Below are positions 55,874-63,999 of a DNA stretch of 64,000 nt, one piece after another. Both the position numbers and the translations under genes were made by a program. Every line of letters begins with the position of its first letter. Within the stretch, counting starts at the first letter, position 1. Under the pieces are notes generated by a model that was given only the letters and a program-made list of their open reading frames with translations, searched no databases and was not told where the DNA came from. The stretch comes from Arthrobacter sp. EM1 (lineage in GTDB: Bacteria > Actinomycetota > Actinomycetes > Actinomycetales > Micrococcaceae): NCBI RefSeq assembly GCF_029964055.1, contig NZ_CP124836.1, forward strand, positions 2,356,001 to 2,420,000, given 5' to 3'.

Positions 55874-57073
55874 GTGTCGGGAACGAGAAGGAAAGCTGGC
55901 CAGCTGTGGCCGCACGTCGAGGGTTACCGGGAGTGGTTGACGCGGCGGGGTTACACGCCGGGCACGGTCCGGAACATGTTGAAGGATTTAGGCCAGGTCG
56001 GGCTCTGGCTTTCTGCCGAGGGGCTCAACACTGAGGATCTGAACGAGGAACGCGCGGCCGAGTTCCAATCTGCCCGGCGAAACGCTGGCCGGAGCGGGAG
56101 CCCAGGTCCCCGTGCTCTGGTTCCGCTGATGAGCTACCTGCGGGAGTCGGGCGCCGTCCCCGTAAGAGCGCCTTTGGTGACACCGTTGGGTGCGCTTCTG
56201 GGCTCGTACCGGTCGTGGATGATCCAGGAGCGGGGGCTGGCGCTGACCACTGTGCTTCGTTATGAGAACACTGCCCGGCGCTTCCTTCAGGAGTCTTCTG
56301 TCGGTGGCGTGTTCGCTCCGGAGGCTCTGACCGGGGCGGACATCAATGCGTTCCTGCTGCGGGAATTCGCCCGGGTGTCTGCGGGGTCGGCGAAGGGACG
56401 GGTGGCCGAGCTGCGTTCGATCCTGCGCTTCCTCTATCTGCATGACATGACCGGGTTGAGTCTGGGTGCGTCGGTTCCTGCGGTGGGTGGATGGCGCTTC
56501 GCGGCTCTGCCCCCTGCCGGGTTGTCCGCGGCGGACGTGCAGCTTTTGCTCGACAGCGTTGACCGCAGCACGCTGGTTGGGGTCAGGGACTTCGCGATCG
56601 TGATGCTGGTGTCGCGGTTGGGGTTACGGTCCGTCGAGGTCGCACGCATGGAATTGCGGGACGTGGACTGGCGGTCCGGGGAACTCATGGTCCGGGGCAA
56701 AGCGCGCAGGCAAGACCGGTTGCCGTTGCCGGCCGAGGTCGGCGAAGCGCTGGTAGCCTACCTCTGCTCTGGTCGGAATCCTGCGGATGCCGTCCATGTA
56801 TTCCTGACCTGCCGGGCACCCCGCGGGCCGATCCGCGCTGATCTGGTTGGCGATGTTGTCGAGCGGGCCTGCAAACGTGCAGGCCTGCCCGACGTCGGAC
56901 CGCACGGGCTGAGGCACGCCCTGGCCGGTGAACTCCTCCGCCAGGGCGCCGGCCTGATGGCGATCAGCCAGGTCCTGCGCCATCAGGATCTGGCCACGAC
57001 CGCCCTCTATGCCAAGGTTGATTTGGTCGCGCTGCGCCAGGTGGCCCAGCCGTGGCCGGGGCTTCTGCGGTGA
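55874..57073 (+). CDS. Tyrosine recombinase RitA (copy 2)
   Basis: 399 residues, identical to copy 1 at 50298-49099. GTG start with AAGGAGG upstream. Catalytic residues are in SRLGLRSVEV, HGLRHALAGE and RHQDLATTALYA. An internal inverted TCGGCATAG lies upstream at 55804-55812, between the element end and the gene, and could serve as an arm-type recombinase site or for autoregulation. Confidence 0.93.
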   Translation: MSGTRRKAGQLWPHVEGYREWLTRRGYTPGTVRNMLKDLGQVGLWLSAEGLNTEDLNEERAAEFQSARRNAGRSGSPGPRALVPLMSYLRESGAVPVRAPLVTPLGALLGSYRSWMIQERGLALTTVLRYENTARRFLQESSVGGVFAPEALTGADINAFLLREFARVSAGSAKGRVAELRSILRFLYLHDMTGLSLGASVPAVGGWRFAALPPAGLSAADVQLLLDSVDRSTLVGVRDFAIVMLVSRLGLRSVEVARMELRDVDWRSGELMVRGKARRQDRLPLPAEVGEALVAYLCSGRNPADAVHVFLTCRAPRGPIRADLVGDVVERACKRAGLPDVGPHGLRHALAGELLRQGAGLMAISQVLRHQDLATTALYAKVDLVALRQVAQPWPGLLR

Positions 57074-58002
57074 GTGCGTTGGAGCAGGATCTCGCGGGTT
57101 ACCTGCAACTGCGTCGTTCGCTCGGACACGAAATGGCCGAGGCCCGTTGGTTGCTGCCAGGCTTCGTGGCTTTTCTGGACACCCGCGGAGCGTCCACGGT
57201 GACCATAGAAGCGGCACTGGACTGGGCGCAGCAATCCCCGACAGGCCAGCCGACGACCGTGGGGCCGCGACGGATGACGGCAGCCCGCGGGTTCGCCCGC
57301 TACCTGACCGGCATTTACCCCGGCACGGAGATCCCGCCGCTGGGTCTGATGCCGCACCGGCAAAGATGGCGCCGACCGTTCATCTACTCCACAGCCGACA
57401 TCGAGGCACTGATGAACCACGCCCGCGTCTTGATCCGATCGCCGCTGCGGGCCGCGACCTACGAGACCCTGGTTGGCCTGCTGGCAGCGGGTGGTCTGCG
57501 GATCGGCGAGGCAATCAAGCTTGACCGCAGCGACATCGACTGGACCGGGAGCGTGCTGCTGATCCGCGAATCCAAATTCGGCAAATCCCGGCTGGTTCCA
57601 CTCCACAGCACTGCCATGGAAGCACTGAGCGCCTACGCCCAACTCCGCGACGAGCTCGAACCCCGACCGAAGGAGCCAAGCTTCTTCGTGTCCCAGACGC
57701 ACAAACGCCTCTGCTACGCGGCCGTATGCCCGACATTCCGGCATCTGGTCGATGCCGCCGGTATCGGGACCGGGGCACCCTCGGCTCCGCGGCTTCACGA
57801 TCTCCGGCACACGTTCGCGGTCCGAACCCTGCTCGGCTGGTATCGCACCGGCGAGGACGTGCAGGCGAAACTCCCATGGCTATCGACCTACCTCGGCCAC
57901 CGCGAACCGGCATCCACCTACTGGTATCTTTCGGCTGCGCCGGAACTGCTCGCCCTGGCCGCGGCACGCCAGAATACCGGCTGGACGGCGGTGCGATCAT
58001 GA
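57070..58002 (+). CDS. Tyrosine recombinase RitB (copy 2)
   Basis: 310 residues; GTG 57070 overlaps the ritA stop by 4 bases, preferred to the upstream GTG 57052. It differs from copy 1 only at one residue that I found (His in MNHARVLIRS, base 57420). Catalytic Arg, HxxR, His and Tyr are all present. Confidence 0.93.
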   Translation: MSALEQDLAGYLQLRRSLGHEMAEARWLLPGFVAFLDTRGASTVTIEAALDWAQQSPTGQPTTVGPRRMTAARGFARYLTGIYPGTEIPPLGLMPHRQRWRRPFIYSTADIEALMNHARVLIRSPLRAATYETLVGLLAAGGLRIGEAIKLDRSDIDWTGSVLLIRESKFGKSRLVPLHSTAMEALSAYAQLRDELEPRPKEPSFFVSQTHKRLCYAAVCPTFRHLVDAAGIGTGAPSAPRLHDLRHTFAVRTLLGWYRTGEDVQAKLPWLSTYLGHREPASTYWYLSAAPELLALAAARQNTGWTAVRS

Positions 58003-58988
58003 CGCTGATCGCACCCACACTGCAGATGTTCTTCACCGACCGGCTCACCCAACAGCGCCAAGCCAGCCCGCGGACCATCGCCGCCTACCGCGACGCCCTG
58101 AAGCTGCTCCTGGAGTTCATCCACGCACGGACCGGCAAGTCGCCATCACAACTGGACTGGGACGACCTGAACGCGACCACAATCTCAGGATTCCTTACCC
58201 ACTTGGAGAATGAACGGCACAACAGCGTCAGAACCCGCAACGTCCGCCTGACAGCCATCCGCTCACTTTTCTCCTACGCCGCGTTGCGTCATCCCGAGCA
58301 TGCGCTGCTGATCCAGCGTGTCCTCGCCATCCCGCCGAAGCGGTTCGACAAGCGCACAGTGACATTCCTGACCGCACCCGAGATCGACGCCCTCGTCGCG
58401 GCCCCGGACCAGTCCAGATGGGAAGGACGGCGCGACAGGGCCCTGATGCTCCTCGCCATCCAGACCGGACTGCGGGTCTCCGAACTCACAGGCCTGAACT
58501 GCACCGATGTCACGCTGGGCGCCGGCGCGAACGTCCGATGCGAAGGCAAAGGACGCAAACAACGCGCCGTTCCAATCACCACTCCCGTCGAAGGACTGCT
58601 GCGTTCCTGGCTGGCCGAACGAGCCGGAAAACCCCACGAGCCAGTGTTCCCGACCCGCACCGGGCGGCGGCTCAGCCGCGACGCCGTCGCGCTGCGGGTC
58701 AGCACCCACGCAGCGACCGCTGCCCGAACATGTCCGTCGCTATCGGGCAAGAAAATCCACCCTCACGTGTTTCGTCACAGCTGCGCGATGACCTTGCTCC
58801 AAGCCGGGGTCGACACCTCGGTGATCGCCCTCTGGCTCGGCCACGCCGGAGTCCGTTCCACCGACGCCTACGTCCACGCCGACATCACCATCAAGGAGAA
58901 AGCCCTCGCCCTCACCACCCCGGCATCCGCCAGCCCTGGCCGATACCACCCACCCGACAAGATCCTCGCGTTCCTCGAGAGCCTGTAA
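57999..58988 (+). CDS. Tyrosine recombinase RitC (copy 2)
   Basis: 329 residues; ATG overlaps the ritB stop (ATGA). It differs from copy 1 by Thr for Pro in FLTAPEIDAL (base 58371). Catalytic residues as in copy 1. Directly after its TAA begins CTATGCCGACCCGCGA (58989-59004), a near copy of the terminal repeat unit in direct orientation to the element's left end. Confidence 0.93.
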   Translation: MTLIAPTLQMFFTDRLTQQRQASPRTIAAYRDALKLLLEFIHARTGKSPSQLDWDDLNATTISGFLTHLENERHNSVRTRNVRLTAIRSLFSYAALRHPEHALLIQRVLAIPPKRFDKRTVTFLTAPEIDALVAAPDQSRWEGRRDRALMLLAIQTGLRVSELTGLNCTDVTLGAGANVRCEGKGRKQRAVPITTPVEGLLRSWLAERAGKPHEPVFPTRTGRRLSRDAVALRVSTHAATAARTCPSLSGKKIHPHVFRHSCAMTLLQAGVDTSVIALWLGHAGVRSTDAYVHADITIKEKALALTTPASASPGRYHPPDKILAFLESL

Positions 58989-59071
58989 CTATGCCGACCC
59001 GCGACCGGCCCGGACCCCGCACACCAGCCCGACCTGGCGGACACCTCGGCATAGTCGCGGGCTCGGCATAG

Positions 59072-59103
59072 ACCGATCTATGCGGACATCCGCATAGATC
59101 GAC
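59072..59103. other. Palindromic accessory recombination site beside RIT 2
   Basis: After the RIT end come ACCGAT (59072-59077), the palindrome CTATGCGGACATCCGCATAG (59078-59097) and ATCGAC (59098-59103), then istB resumes in frame. Read in RIT orientation, the palindrome is on the ritC side here, opposite to copy 1. Confidence 0.8.
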
Positions 59104-59355
59104 GAAGTAGGCTATATCCCGTTTGACCAGGACGCCGCGAACCTGTTCTTCCAGCTGGTCTCCAGCCGCTACGAACACGCCTCCATGATCCTGACGTCCA
59201 ATCTCCCGTTCGCCCGCTGGGGCGATGTCTTCGGAGACCTGACCATCGCCTCGGCGATGATCGACCGGATCGTCCACCACGCCGACGTCATCAGCCTCAA
59301 AGGCAACAGCTACCGGCTCAAAAAACACCAACCCGACGCCAGTACGGCACAATAG
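59104..59355 (+). pseudogene. istB: istB, 3' part of IS21 element 2
   Basis: EVGYIPFDQDAANLFFQLVS, SNLPFARWGDVFGDLTIASA and DRIVHHADVISLKGNSYRL, ending at TAG 59355. Joined to 55203-55709 through the hexamer ATTGAC or ATCGAC (Ile-Asp) it restores a normal IstB of about 250 residues, so the RIT insertion is the only defect. Confidence 0.94.
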
Positions 59356-59420
59356 AACCACAACCCCGTGGCCCTGTTTTCAAATGGCACTAATGGCCCT
59401 GTTTTGGGTTGGCGTTAACA

Positions 59421-59766
59421 GGATCTCCCTGCTCACAGTAGACGGACTCCGCCCGAGCTCCATGGCAATGGCACGGATGCTACGCCGAGCATTCAAGAGG
59501 TCCGCGATCGTGATCCGTTCCGACTCGGAGAGAAACCGGGCGGAGATCACGGCTGGCCTCTGATGGGAGATGGGAGCGTACTTCTTGACGTCTCCGGACT
59601 TCAGAACGACCGTGTGGCCGTGCCGCCATCGAGTGCCGGAACTACGACTGATTCCAACGATCCGGCACGCTTCGGAATTACCCATTCCCTGCTTCATCAG
59701 CTGATCATAGTGAGCCCGTGCCGCGTTCTTCGGAGGGGCACCCCGGGACTTGCTTGGTCTCTTCAT
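59421..59766 (-). pseudogene. IS30 transposase, N-terminal piece
   Basis: ATG 59766 (GGGAGAG upstream) starts MKRPSKSRGAPPKNAARAHY; the HTH regions are SEACRIVGISRSSGTRWRHG and RSIRAIAMELGRSPSTVSREI. It is cut by IS21 element 2 after SREI and continues at 53893 with RRNIHEPSG. Confidence 0.92.
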
Positions 59767-59852
59767 CTCTCCCAATTGCAACTCCTAAAAGCTCAGGTGT
59801 TGCAACGACCACTAGACGCCAAGCCGTCACAATGGCTCAGTTTTCGACCATC

Positions 59853-60832
59853 ACCGACACGCGGTCCTCAATCTCGGGTGGACGCTCGGAAATCATGACC
59901 ATCGGGTCCACGAACCTGGAGGTGCGCTGTTCCCCGCTCTGGTGGTGCTTCCGGCGGGTCCGACCCGTGCGCAGCGCGGCCTGTATTTCGCGTTTGAGTC
60001 CGCCTCTCGCCTGGACGTAGAGGGCTTGATAAATCGTCTCTGGACTCACACGCATCTCCGGTTGGTTGGGGAACTTTTCGACTAGGGTGTGGCTGATCTG
60101 CTCCGGAGACCAGCGTATGAGCAGCTTGACCTTCACGTAGTCGCGCAGGTCCAACTCGCCAGCAAGGTTGGCCGAGTTGGGTCGTGCCCGCCGGGCAGCG
60201 GCTTTCCGATGCGCCCCGTGTGGCAAATAGCCCATCAGGGCATCGGCATTTCGGCCCAGCTCGCGGCTGGTCGTTGAAGCCGATCGGCCCAGCGCGCGGG
60301 CGATCGCCCTCAGCGACGAACCCGAGGCTTTCAGGTCCCGAATCATCTCCCGCTCCTGCACGCTGAGGAACCGCAGATCGAGGAGCTTCTCGAGTGCCGA
60401 TACAGATGTCGGAGGGGCGAATGCCGTTCCAGTCGTAGCGGCCGGAGAAGTCAGAGTGGTCACACCACGTTTGTAATCGACCACCCGACCATCCGGGTAA
60501 ATGCGTCGGCCATTGGACTTACGGAACCCGTAAACCCACTCCTCGGCGGTCCTGGGATGCACTCCGGCAGCCTTTGCCGCCATCCGCCGGCTCACACCAG
60601 TCTTACGCAACAGAAAGTATTCATCCCGTCCCCGGTAGGGGCGCGCCCCCGATTTGCCAAGGCTCTTCAGCCCGGCCTTGCGGACCCATCCGGCGCAGAT
60701 GGCCGCGTTTAGTCCGAGCTCCATGGCTGTCTCCGGGGTGCTCCTGAGCCGGTCGAACACGACGAAGAACTCAGCCCCCTGCTCCGGTGTGTAATTCCTC
60801 GGGCCGACAGGTTCTTTCGTTAAAGACGACAC
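59853..60832 (-). pseudogene. Second IS30 family transposase, 3'-truncated
   Basis: GTG 60832 begins SSLTKEPVGPRNYTPEQGAE. HTH segments follow (MAAKAAGVHPRTAEEWVYGF; LRAIARALGRSASTTSREL), then YVKVKLLIRWSPEQISHTLV and ETIYQALYVQARGGLKREIQ. It is truncated after SERPPEIEDR, where the first IS30 element begins; the catalytic DDE part is gone. A scrap reading DNRAVPGHWE at about 51490-51518 on the far side may be part of what followed. Confidence 0.85.
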
Positions 60833-60876
60833 GGTCGTTGCAACTCCCAAAAGCTCTGGGTGTTGCAACGACCGCT
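60833..60876. repeat. Inverted repeat at the IS30 promoter end
   Basis: GGTCGTTGCAAC (60833-60844) and GTTGCAACGACC (60865-60876) form a perfect 12-bp inverted repeat around a 20-base spacer just before the transposase start. The first IS30 element has a related but one-sided version at 59776-59810. It may combine element end and operator. Confidence 0.75.
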
Positions 60877-60923
60877 AGAACCCAAGATTCACAGGTGGTG
60901 GCCTTTTGCCTCCGCAGTCTCTG

Positions 60924-62078
60924 TTACCGGGCGCTCAGGTTGACCGCGATTCCTGCCCGTTTGTGGTGGGTATGGGCAGTTGAGCGGATAAAGTTCACAG
61001 CCCGTCGTGAAGTATCGGCGATCTGGTAGTCCGCAGGGACTGCTGGTGGGCCATCCGTCTCAAACTGATCGAGGACGATCGCGATGGCGTCGACTATGGC
61101 ATCGGCCTTCACGCCGGTCGTTATGATAGCGGCAGTATCGAGCGATTCCGGCCGTTCAATCGAATCCCGCAAAGTGACAGCGGGGAAACCGAGCAGCGAA
61201 GATTCCTCGCTGATGGTGCCGCTGTCCGAAAGGACGAGTCTCGCGTCCTTCTGAAGCCGCACGTAATCGTTGAAGCCGAACGGCGGGTGGAAGCGCAGGC
61301 CGCTCTTGAGCTCTTCCGGCTGATCTTCCAGTCGCTTCCGAGTCCTGGGGTGCGTCGATACGAGAACAGGGAGCTTGTACTGCTCGCTCACAGCCTGAAG
61401 CGCCTTCAGGATCTCAGCCAGGCGCTCAGGATTGTCTACGTTTTCTTCCCGGTGAACGCTGACCATGAAGTACCCGCCCGCGGTCAGCGACTCCTTCTCC
61501 AGAATATCGCTCGCCGCGATCGCATCGGCGTTGCCCTGGAGCACTTCCTTCATAGGGGATCCGGTAAGCAGAATGCGGGACGGGCTAAGGCCCTCAGAGA
61601 GCAGGTTCCGCCGAGCATGTTCGGTATAGACGAGGTTATAGTCCGCCACGTGGTCCACCAGACGGCGGTTCGTCTCCTCGGGAACGTTTTCATCGAAGCA
61701 TCGGTTGCCTGCTTCCATGTGGTAAACCGGGATTTTCAGGCGCTTAGCCATCAAGGCGGAGATACAGCTGTTAGTGTCCCCCAGGACGAGCATGGCGTCG
61801 GGTTTCTCCAGCAGGAGGACTTGTTCCGTCTTGGCCAAAATTGATCCCAAGACCGCCCCGAGGGACGTCGTGTCGGCGGCCAGGAAATGATCAGGCTTGC
61901 GAAGTCCCAGGTCTTCGAAGAAGACTTCATTCAACTCGTAGTCGTAGTTCTGGCCGGTGTGCACCAGCACATGGTCCGTGCTTCTGTCGAGACGTCGAAT
62001 TGTGGCGGCAAGGCGAATGATTTCGGGCCTTGTGCCAACAATGGTTAGAACTTTTAGCCTACGGCCAGCGTCGGTCAT
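60924..62078 (-). CDS. capG: UDP-N-acetylglucosamine 2-epimerase family (CapG/FnlC/WbjD)
   Basis: A 384-residue GT-B-fold epimerase, the last step to UDP-L-FucNAc (C2 epimerisation). ATG 62078 follows CCGGAGGAAGT and overlaps capF by 4 bases. Motifs: VLTIVGTRPEIIRLAATIR, VHTGQNYDYELNEVFF, VLGDTNSCISALMAKRL, PVYHMEAGNRCFDENVPEET, STHPRTRKRLE and LSDSGTISEESSLLGFPAV. The MEAGNRCFDENVPEEtN form fits CapG/FnlC rather than the WecB of enterobacteria. Confidence 0.9.
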   Translation of the reverse strand: MTDAGRRLKVLTIVGTRPEIIRLAATIRRLDRSTDHVLVHTGQNYDYELNEVFFEDLGLRKPDHFLAADTTSLGAVLGSILAKTEQVLLLEKPDAMLVLGDTNSCISALMAKRLKIPVYHMEAGNRCFDENVPEETNRRLVDHVADYNLVYTEHARRNLLSEGLSPSRILLTGSPMKEVLQGNADAIAASDILEKESLTAGGYFMVSVHREENVDNPERLAEILKALQAVSEQYKLPVLVSTHPRTRKRLEDQPEELKSGLRFHPPFGFNDYVRLQKDARLVLSDSGTISEESSLLGFPAVTLRDSIERPESLDTAAIITTGVKADAIVDAIAIVLDQFETDGPPAVPADYQIADTSRRAVNFIRSTAHTHHKRAGIAVNLSAR

Positions 62079-63166
62079 ACTTCCTCCGGGAAAGTGTCGG
62101 GAGAGGTCGGATCGAAGATTTCGTTGATCCAGAACATCGTGTATAGCGTATCGGATCCAGTATTCGTGATGTTGTGCGACCACATCGTTGGCATGTCTAT
62201 GGCGACAGGCTTCCGACCATCGACCTGGTAGCTGACGACTTCATCAGTGAAAAGCTTCCGCATGGAGATTTCTGCGGTTCCAGACAACACGGCAAATCGT
62301 TCAACCTTGCGCCGGTGGTAGTGCTGCCCCCGGGTTACGCCCGGAGCCGTCGTCGAAAACGATGACTGTCCCTCGCCTCCGCGGTTGCGCACAATTTCGA
62401 AGAAGGCCCCCCTTGCGTCTTCATGCCGGTCCAGCGATACCGGGAGCCGCTCGCCCACGAGGAATGAGCGGTAGGTGTTAAACATGTCGCGTTTAAAGGG
62501 GTCGGATATGTCGGGAATCGTTCCGGTGGAATACTGCGCCGCGGTCTCCTCGATCAAGGCAGCAACCTCGCTGACCAGCCTTGTCGTGGCGAGTCCAAGC
62601 ACGTCCTCCGGCTCGTGAAGACCGAGGAGGACCTCCGCGGCTGTTTGAACGTGGAGCAGTACCAGTTCCTTGTCGTCGTTAACCTTCAAGGGCTCGCCAT
62701 TGGCCGCGAGGTGGCAGAACGTAGCAACCACGGAGTTGTAGAAGGGAAGCCCGTGTTCGCCGAAAAGATTGGGCAACTTGACGTCAACGAATCGGGCACC
62801 AATCTTCTCCGCCGCCTTTTCCAGAATACGTCCCGCTTGCTCCTTGCCCCGCCCGTACGATGAACCGTTTCCCGACTGGATGGAATTGGCATAAACGACG
62901 GTGGAGGGTTTCCGATTCGATGATTCAAGGGCCCGCGCTAGTTGTTCCGCGAACAACTCGTTGCCCCGCCTGACAGCGTCGTCATCACCACGGTTGACTC
63001 CCGCCACGTGAACCACCATGGCCGCATCCTCGACTGCGGCGACAGCATCTTCGGCATGGAACTTATCACCCAAAGCTATCGGTTCCACCGCCATGCCCAG
63101 GGAATGGGCGAGGACCCTCGTGTGCCATCCCAAGAAGCCGTTGCTACCGGTTATTGCGATCGTCAC
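62075..63166 (-). CDS. capF: UDP-2-acetamido-2,6-dideoxy-hexulose reductase with cupin domain (CapF/FnlB/WbjC)
   Basis: A 363-residue bifunctional enzyme, middle step of UDP-L-FucNAc synthesis. GTG 63166 with GGAAGGA upstream is preferred; the Rossmann motif VTIAITGSNGFLGWHTRVLA begins at once. Upstream ATGs at 63196/63193 would add ten residues. The SDR part has VVHVAGVNRGDDDAVRRGNE and VYANSIQSGNGSSYGRGKEQ (Tyr-x3-Lys). The C-terminal cupin has RGQHYHRRKVERFAVLSGTA and MWSHNITNTG with metal ligands. The two-domain layout is diagnostic of CapF. Confidence 0.92.
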   Translation of the reverse strand: MTIAITGSNGFLGWHTRVLAHSLGMAVEPIALGDKFHAEDAVAAVEDAAMVVHVAGVNRGDDDAVRRGNELFAEQLARALESSNRKPSTVVYANSIQSGNGSSYGRGKEQAGRILEKAAEKIGARFVDVKLPNLFGEHGLPFYNSVVATFCHLAANGEPLKVNDDKELVLLHVQTAAEVLLGLHEPEDVLGLATTRLVSEVAALIEETAAQYSTGTIPDISDPFKRDMFNTYRSFLVGERLPVSLDRHEDARGAFFEIVRNRGGEGQSSFSTTAPGVTRGQHYHRRKVERFAVLSGTAEISMRKLFTDEVVSYQVDGRKPVAIDMPTMWSHNITNTGSDTLYTMFWINEIFDPTSPDTFPEEV

Positions 63167-63192
63167 TGATATTCCTTCCGACGTCGAGTTCA

Positions 63193-63999
63193 TCATTGCC
63201 CGCAGGCAGTCAATTTGAATAGTCTGGCCTGTCCCTCGGAATCCACGAGCTTGGCAACGCCATCGGTCACCAGGTCATCGAGACCACGGTAGCCGTGATC
63301 CCATCCACGAATTTCCTGGTGGCCGAAATCCAGTACGTAGCCGATCTGAAGGCGCCGGATCACAGGGCAAACCGTGGGATCGGAGTTCGCTTCGTTCAGT
63401 CCGTCGAAGATCTTCGTCGCGTCGGATGGAACTTCTCCCAGCAAGTGCAACTGCAGGAGTTTCCGCCCCGAGAAGGCATAGGCCAGAGCGCTGCCGTTCC
63501 AGGGGTTGCCCACCATTGTTGCCCCGGCGGGCACCTCGGCTGGGAGTCTCTGGATCAGTGCCAGCTCATCGGGCGAAACCAAGGGCGCATCCTCAGTCAG
63601 TCGATATCCGGGAGTTGCGGCTGACTGCGCTTCCCGGACGTTTGCCTGCTGTGTGCCAAAGCCGAGAAGTCCGGTCACGACTGCGCCTACGATCACCAGG
63701 GCGAAACCCCTCAGCGCGGCCCGCCGCGATTCAGGCCGGATTGTGGTTATGACCGGCCGTCCGACGACCATCGGCACGATCCACTTGTCCCAGCACCGGA
63801 CCGCCGCCACCGCCGCGAGCGGCAAAGTCACTAAAGGCAAAAGGGAGGCAAGACGGGGCGGATCATTGTACCAGACCCCCGTGAAGAAGGTCCGCACAGG
63901 CCCGAATTCCGCTGACGCCACAACGACGAACAGACTGGCCATCACGAGGTACATGCCGACCAGCCACAACTGCTTTTGCCGCAAGATTAGCGACACAAC
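63193..63999 (-). CDS. Large membrane protein of DUF6541 type, C-terminal part
   Basis: The frame is open to the right edge, so the gene continues out of the window. Visible are two hydrophobic helices near the entering end (LVGMYLVMASLFVVVAS; LASLLPLVTLPLAAVAAVR), another at GFALVIVGAVVTGLLGFG, and an extracellular C-terminal domain with LPAEVPAGATMVGNPWNGSA, YVLDFGHQEIRGWDHGY. This pattern recalls DUF6541, polytopic proteins found in actinobacterial glycan loci. It ends 27 bases before capF and is probably in its operon. Confidence 0.7.
   Translation of the reverse strand, partial: VVSLILRQKQLWLVGMYLVMASLFVVVASAEFGPVRTFFTGVWYNDPPRLASLLPLVTLPLAAVAAVRCWDKWIVPMVVGRPVITTIRPESRRAALRGFALVIVGAVVTGLLGFGTQQANVREAQSAATPGYRLTEDAPLVSPDELALIQRLPAEVPAGATMVGNPWNGSALAYAFSGRKLLQLHLLGEVPSDATKIFDGLNEANSDPTVCPVIRRLQIGYVLDFGHQEIRGWDHGYRGLDDLVTDGVAKLVDSEGQARLFKLTACGQ

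Larger units (their letters stand above)
55710..59071 (+). mobile_element. RIT (recombinase-in-trio) element 2
   Basis: A 3362-bp copy of the same element as 47101-50462, in the opposite orientation. The 28-bp imperfect terminal repeats are the same. It lies in a different istB gene but at the same codons. The trio ritA-ritB-ritC reads on the plus strand with 4-base overlaps. Near-identity to copy 1 shows very recent movement or homogenisation. Confidence 0.93.
53894..59420 (+). mobile_element. IS21 family element 2, containing RIT element 2
   Basis: Terminal inverted repeats of 26 bp (53894-53919, starting TGTTAACGCCAACCCAAAAC; 59395-59420) are perfect. Both ends also have a second related motif (CCAACTGAAAATAGGGCC on the left; GGCCCTGTTTTCAAATGG on the right), usual for IS21. 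The target duplication is GGATC (53889-53893, 59421-59425). istA is intact; istB is split by RIT element 2. Confidence 0.95.
51519..59852 (-). mobile_element. IS30 family element, expanded by nested IS3 and IS21/RIT insertions
   Basis: Perfect 22-bp terminal inverted repeats lie at 51519-51540 (starting GATGGTCGAAAACTGAGCC) and 59831-59852. A second inner pair, GGTCGTTGCAAC (51562-51573) and its complement (59799-59810), supports this. Removing the IS3 element (51742-53174) and the IS21 element (53894-59420), each with one copy of its target duplication, restores one continuous IS30 transposase frame. Confidence 0.85.

Noticed and set aside
57726..57998. Long upstream start for RitC (420 residues)
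   Set aside because: The extension lies entirely inside ritB in another frame; the ATG with 4-base overlap is the natural start.
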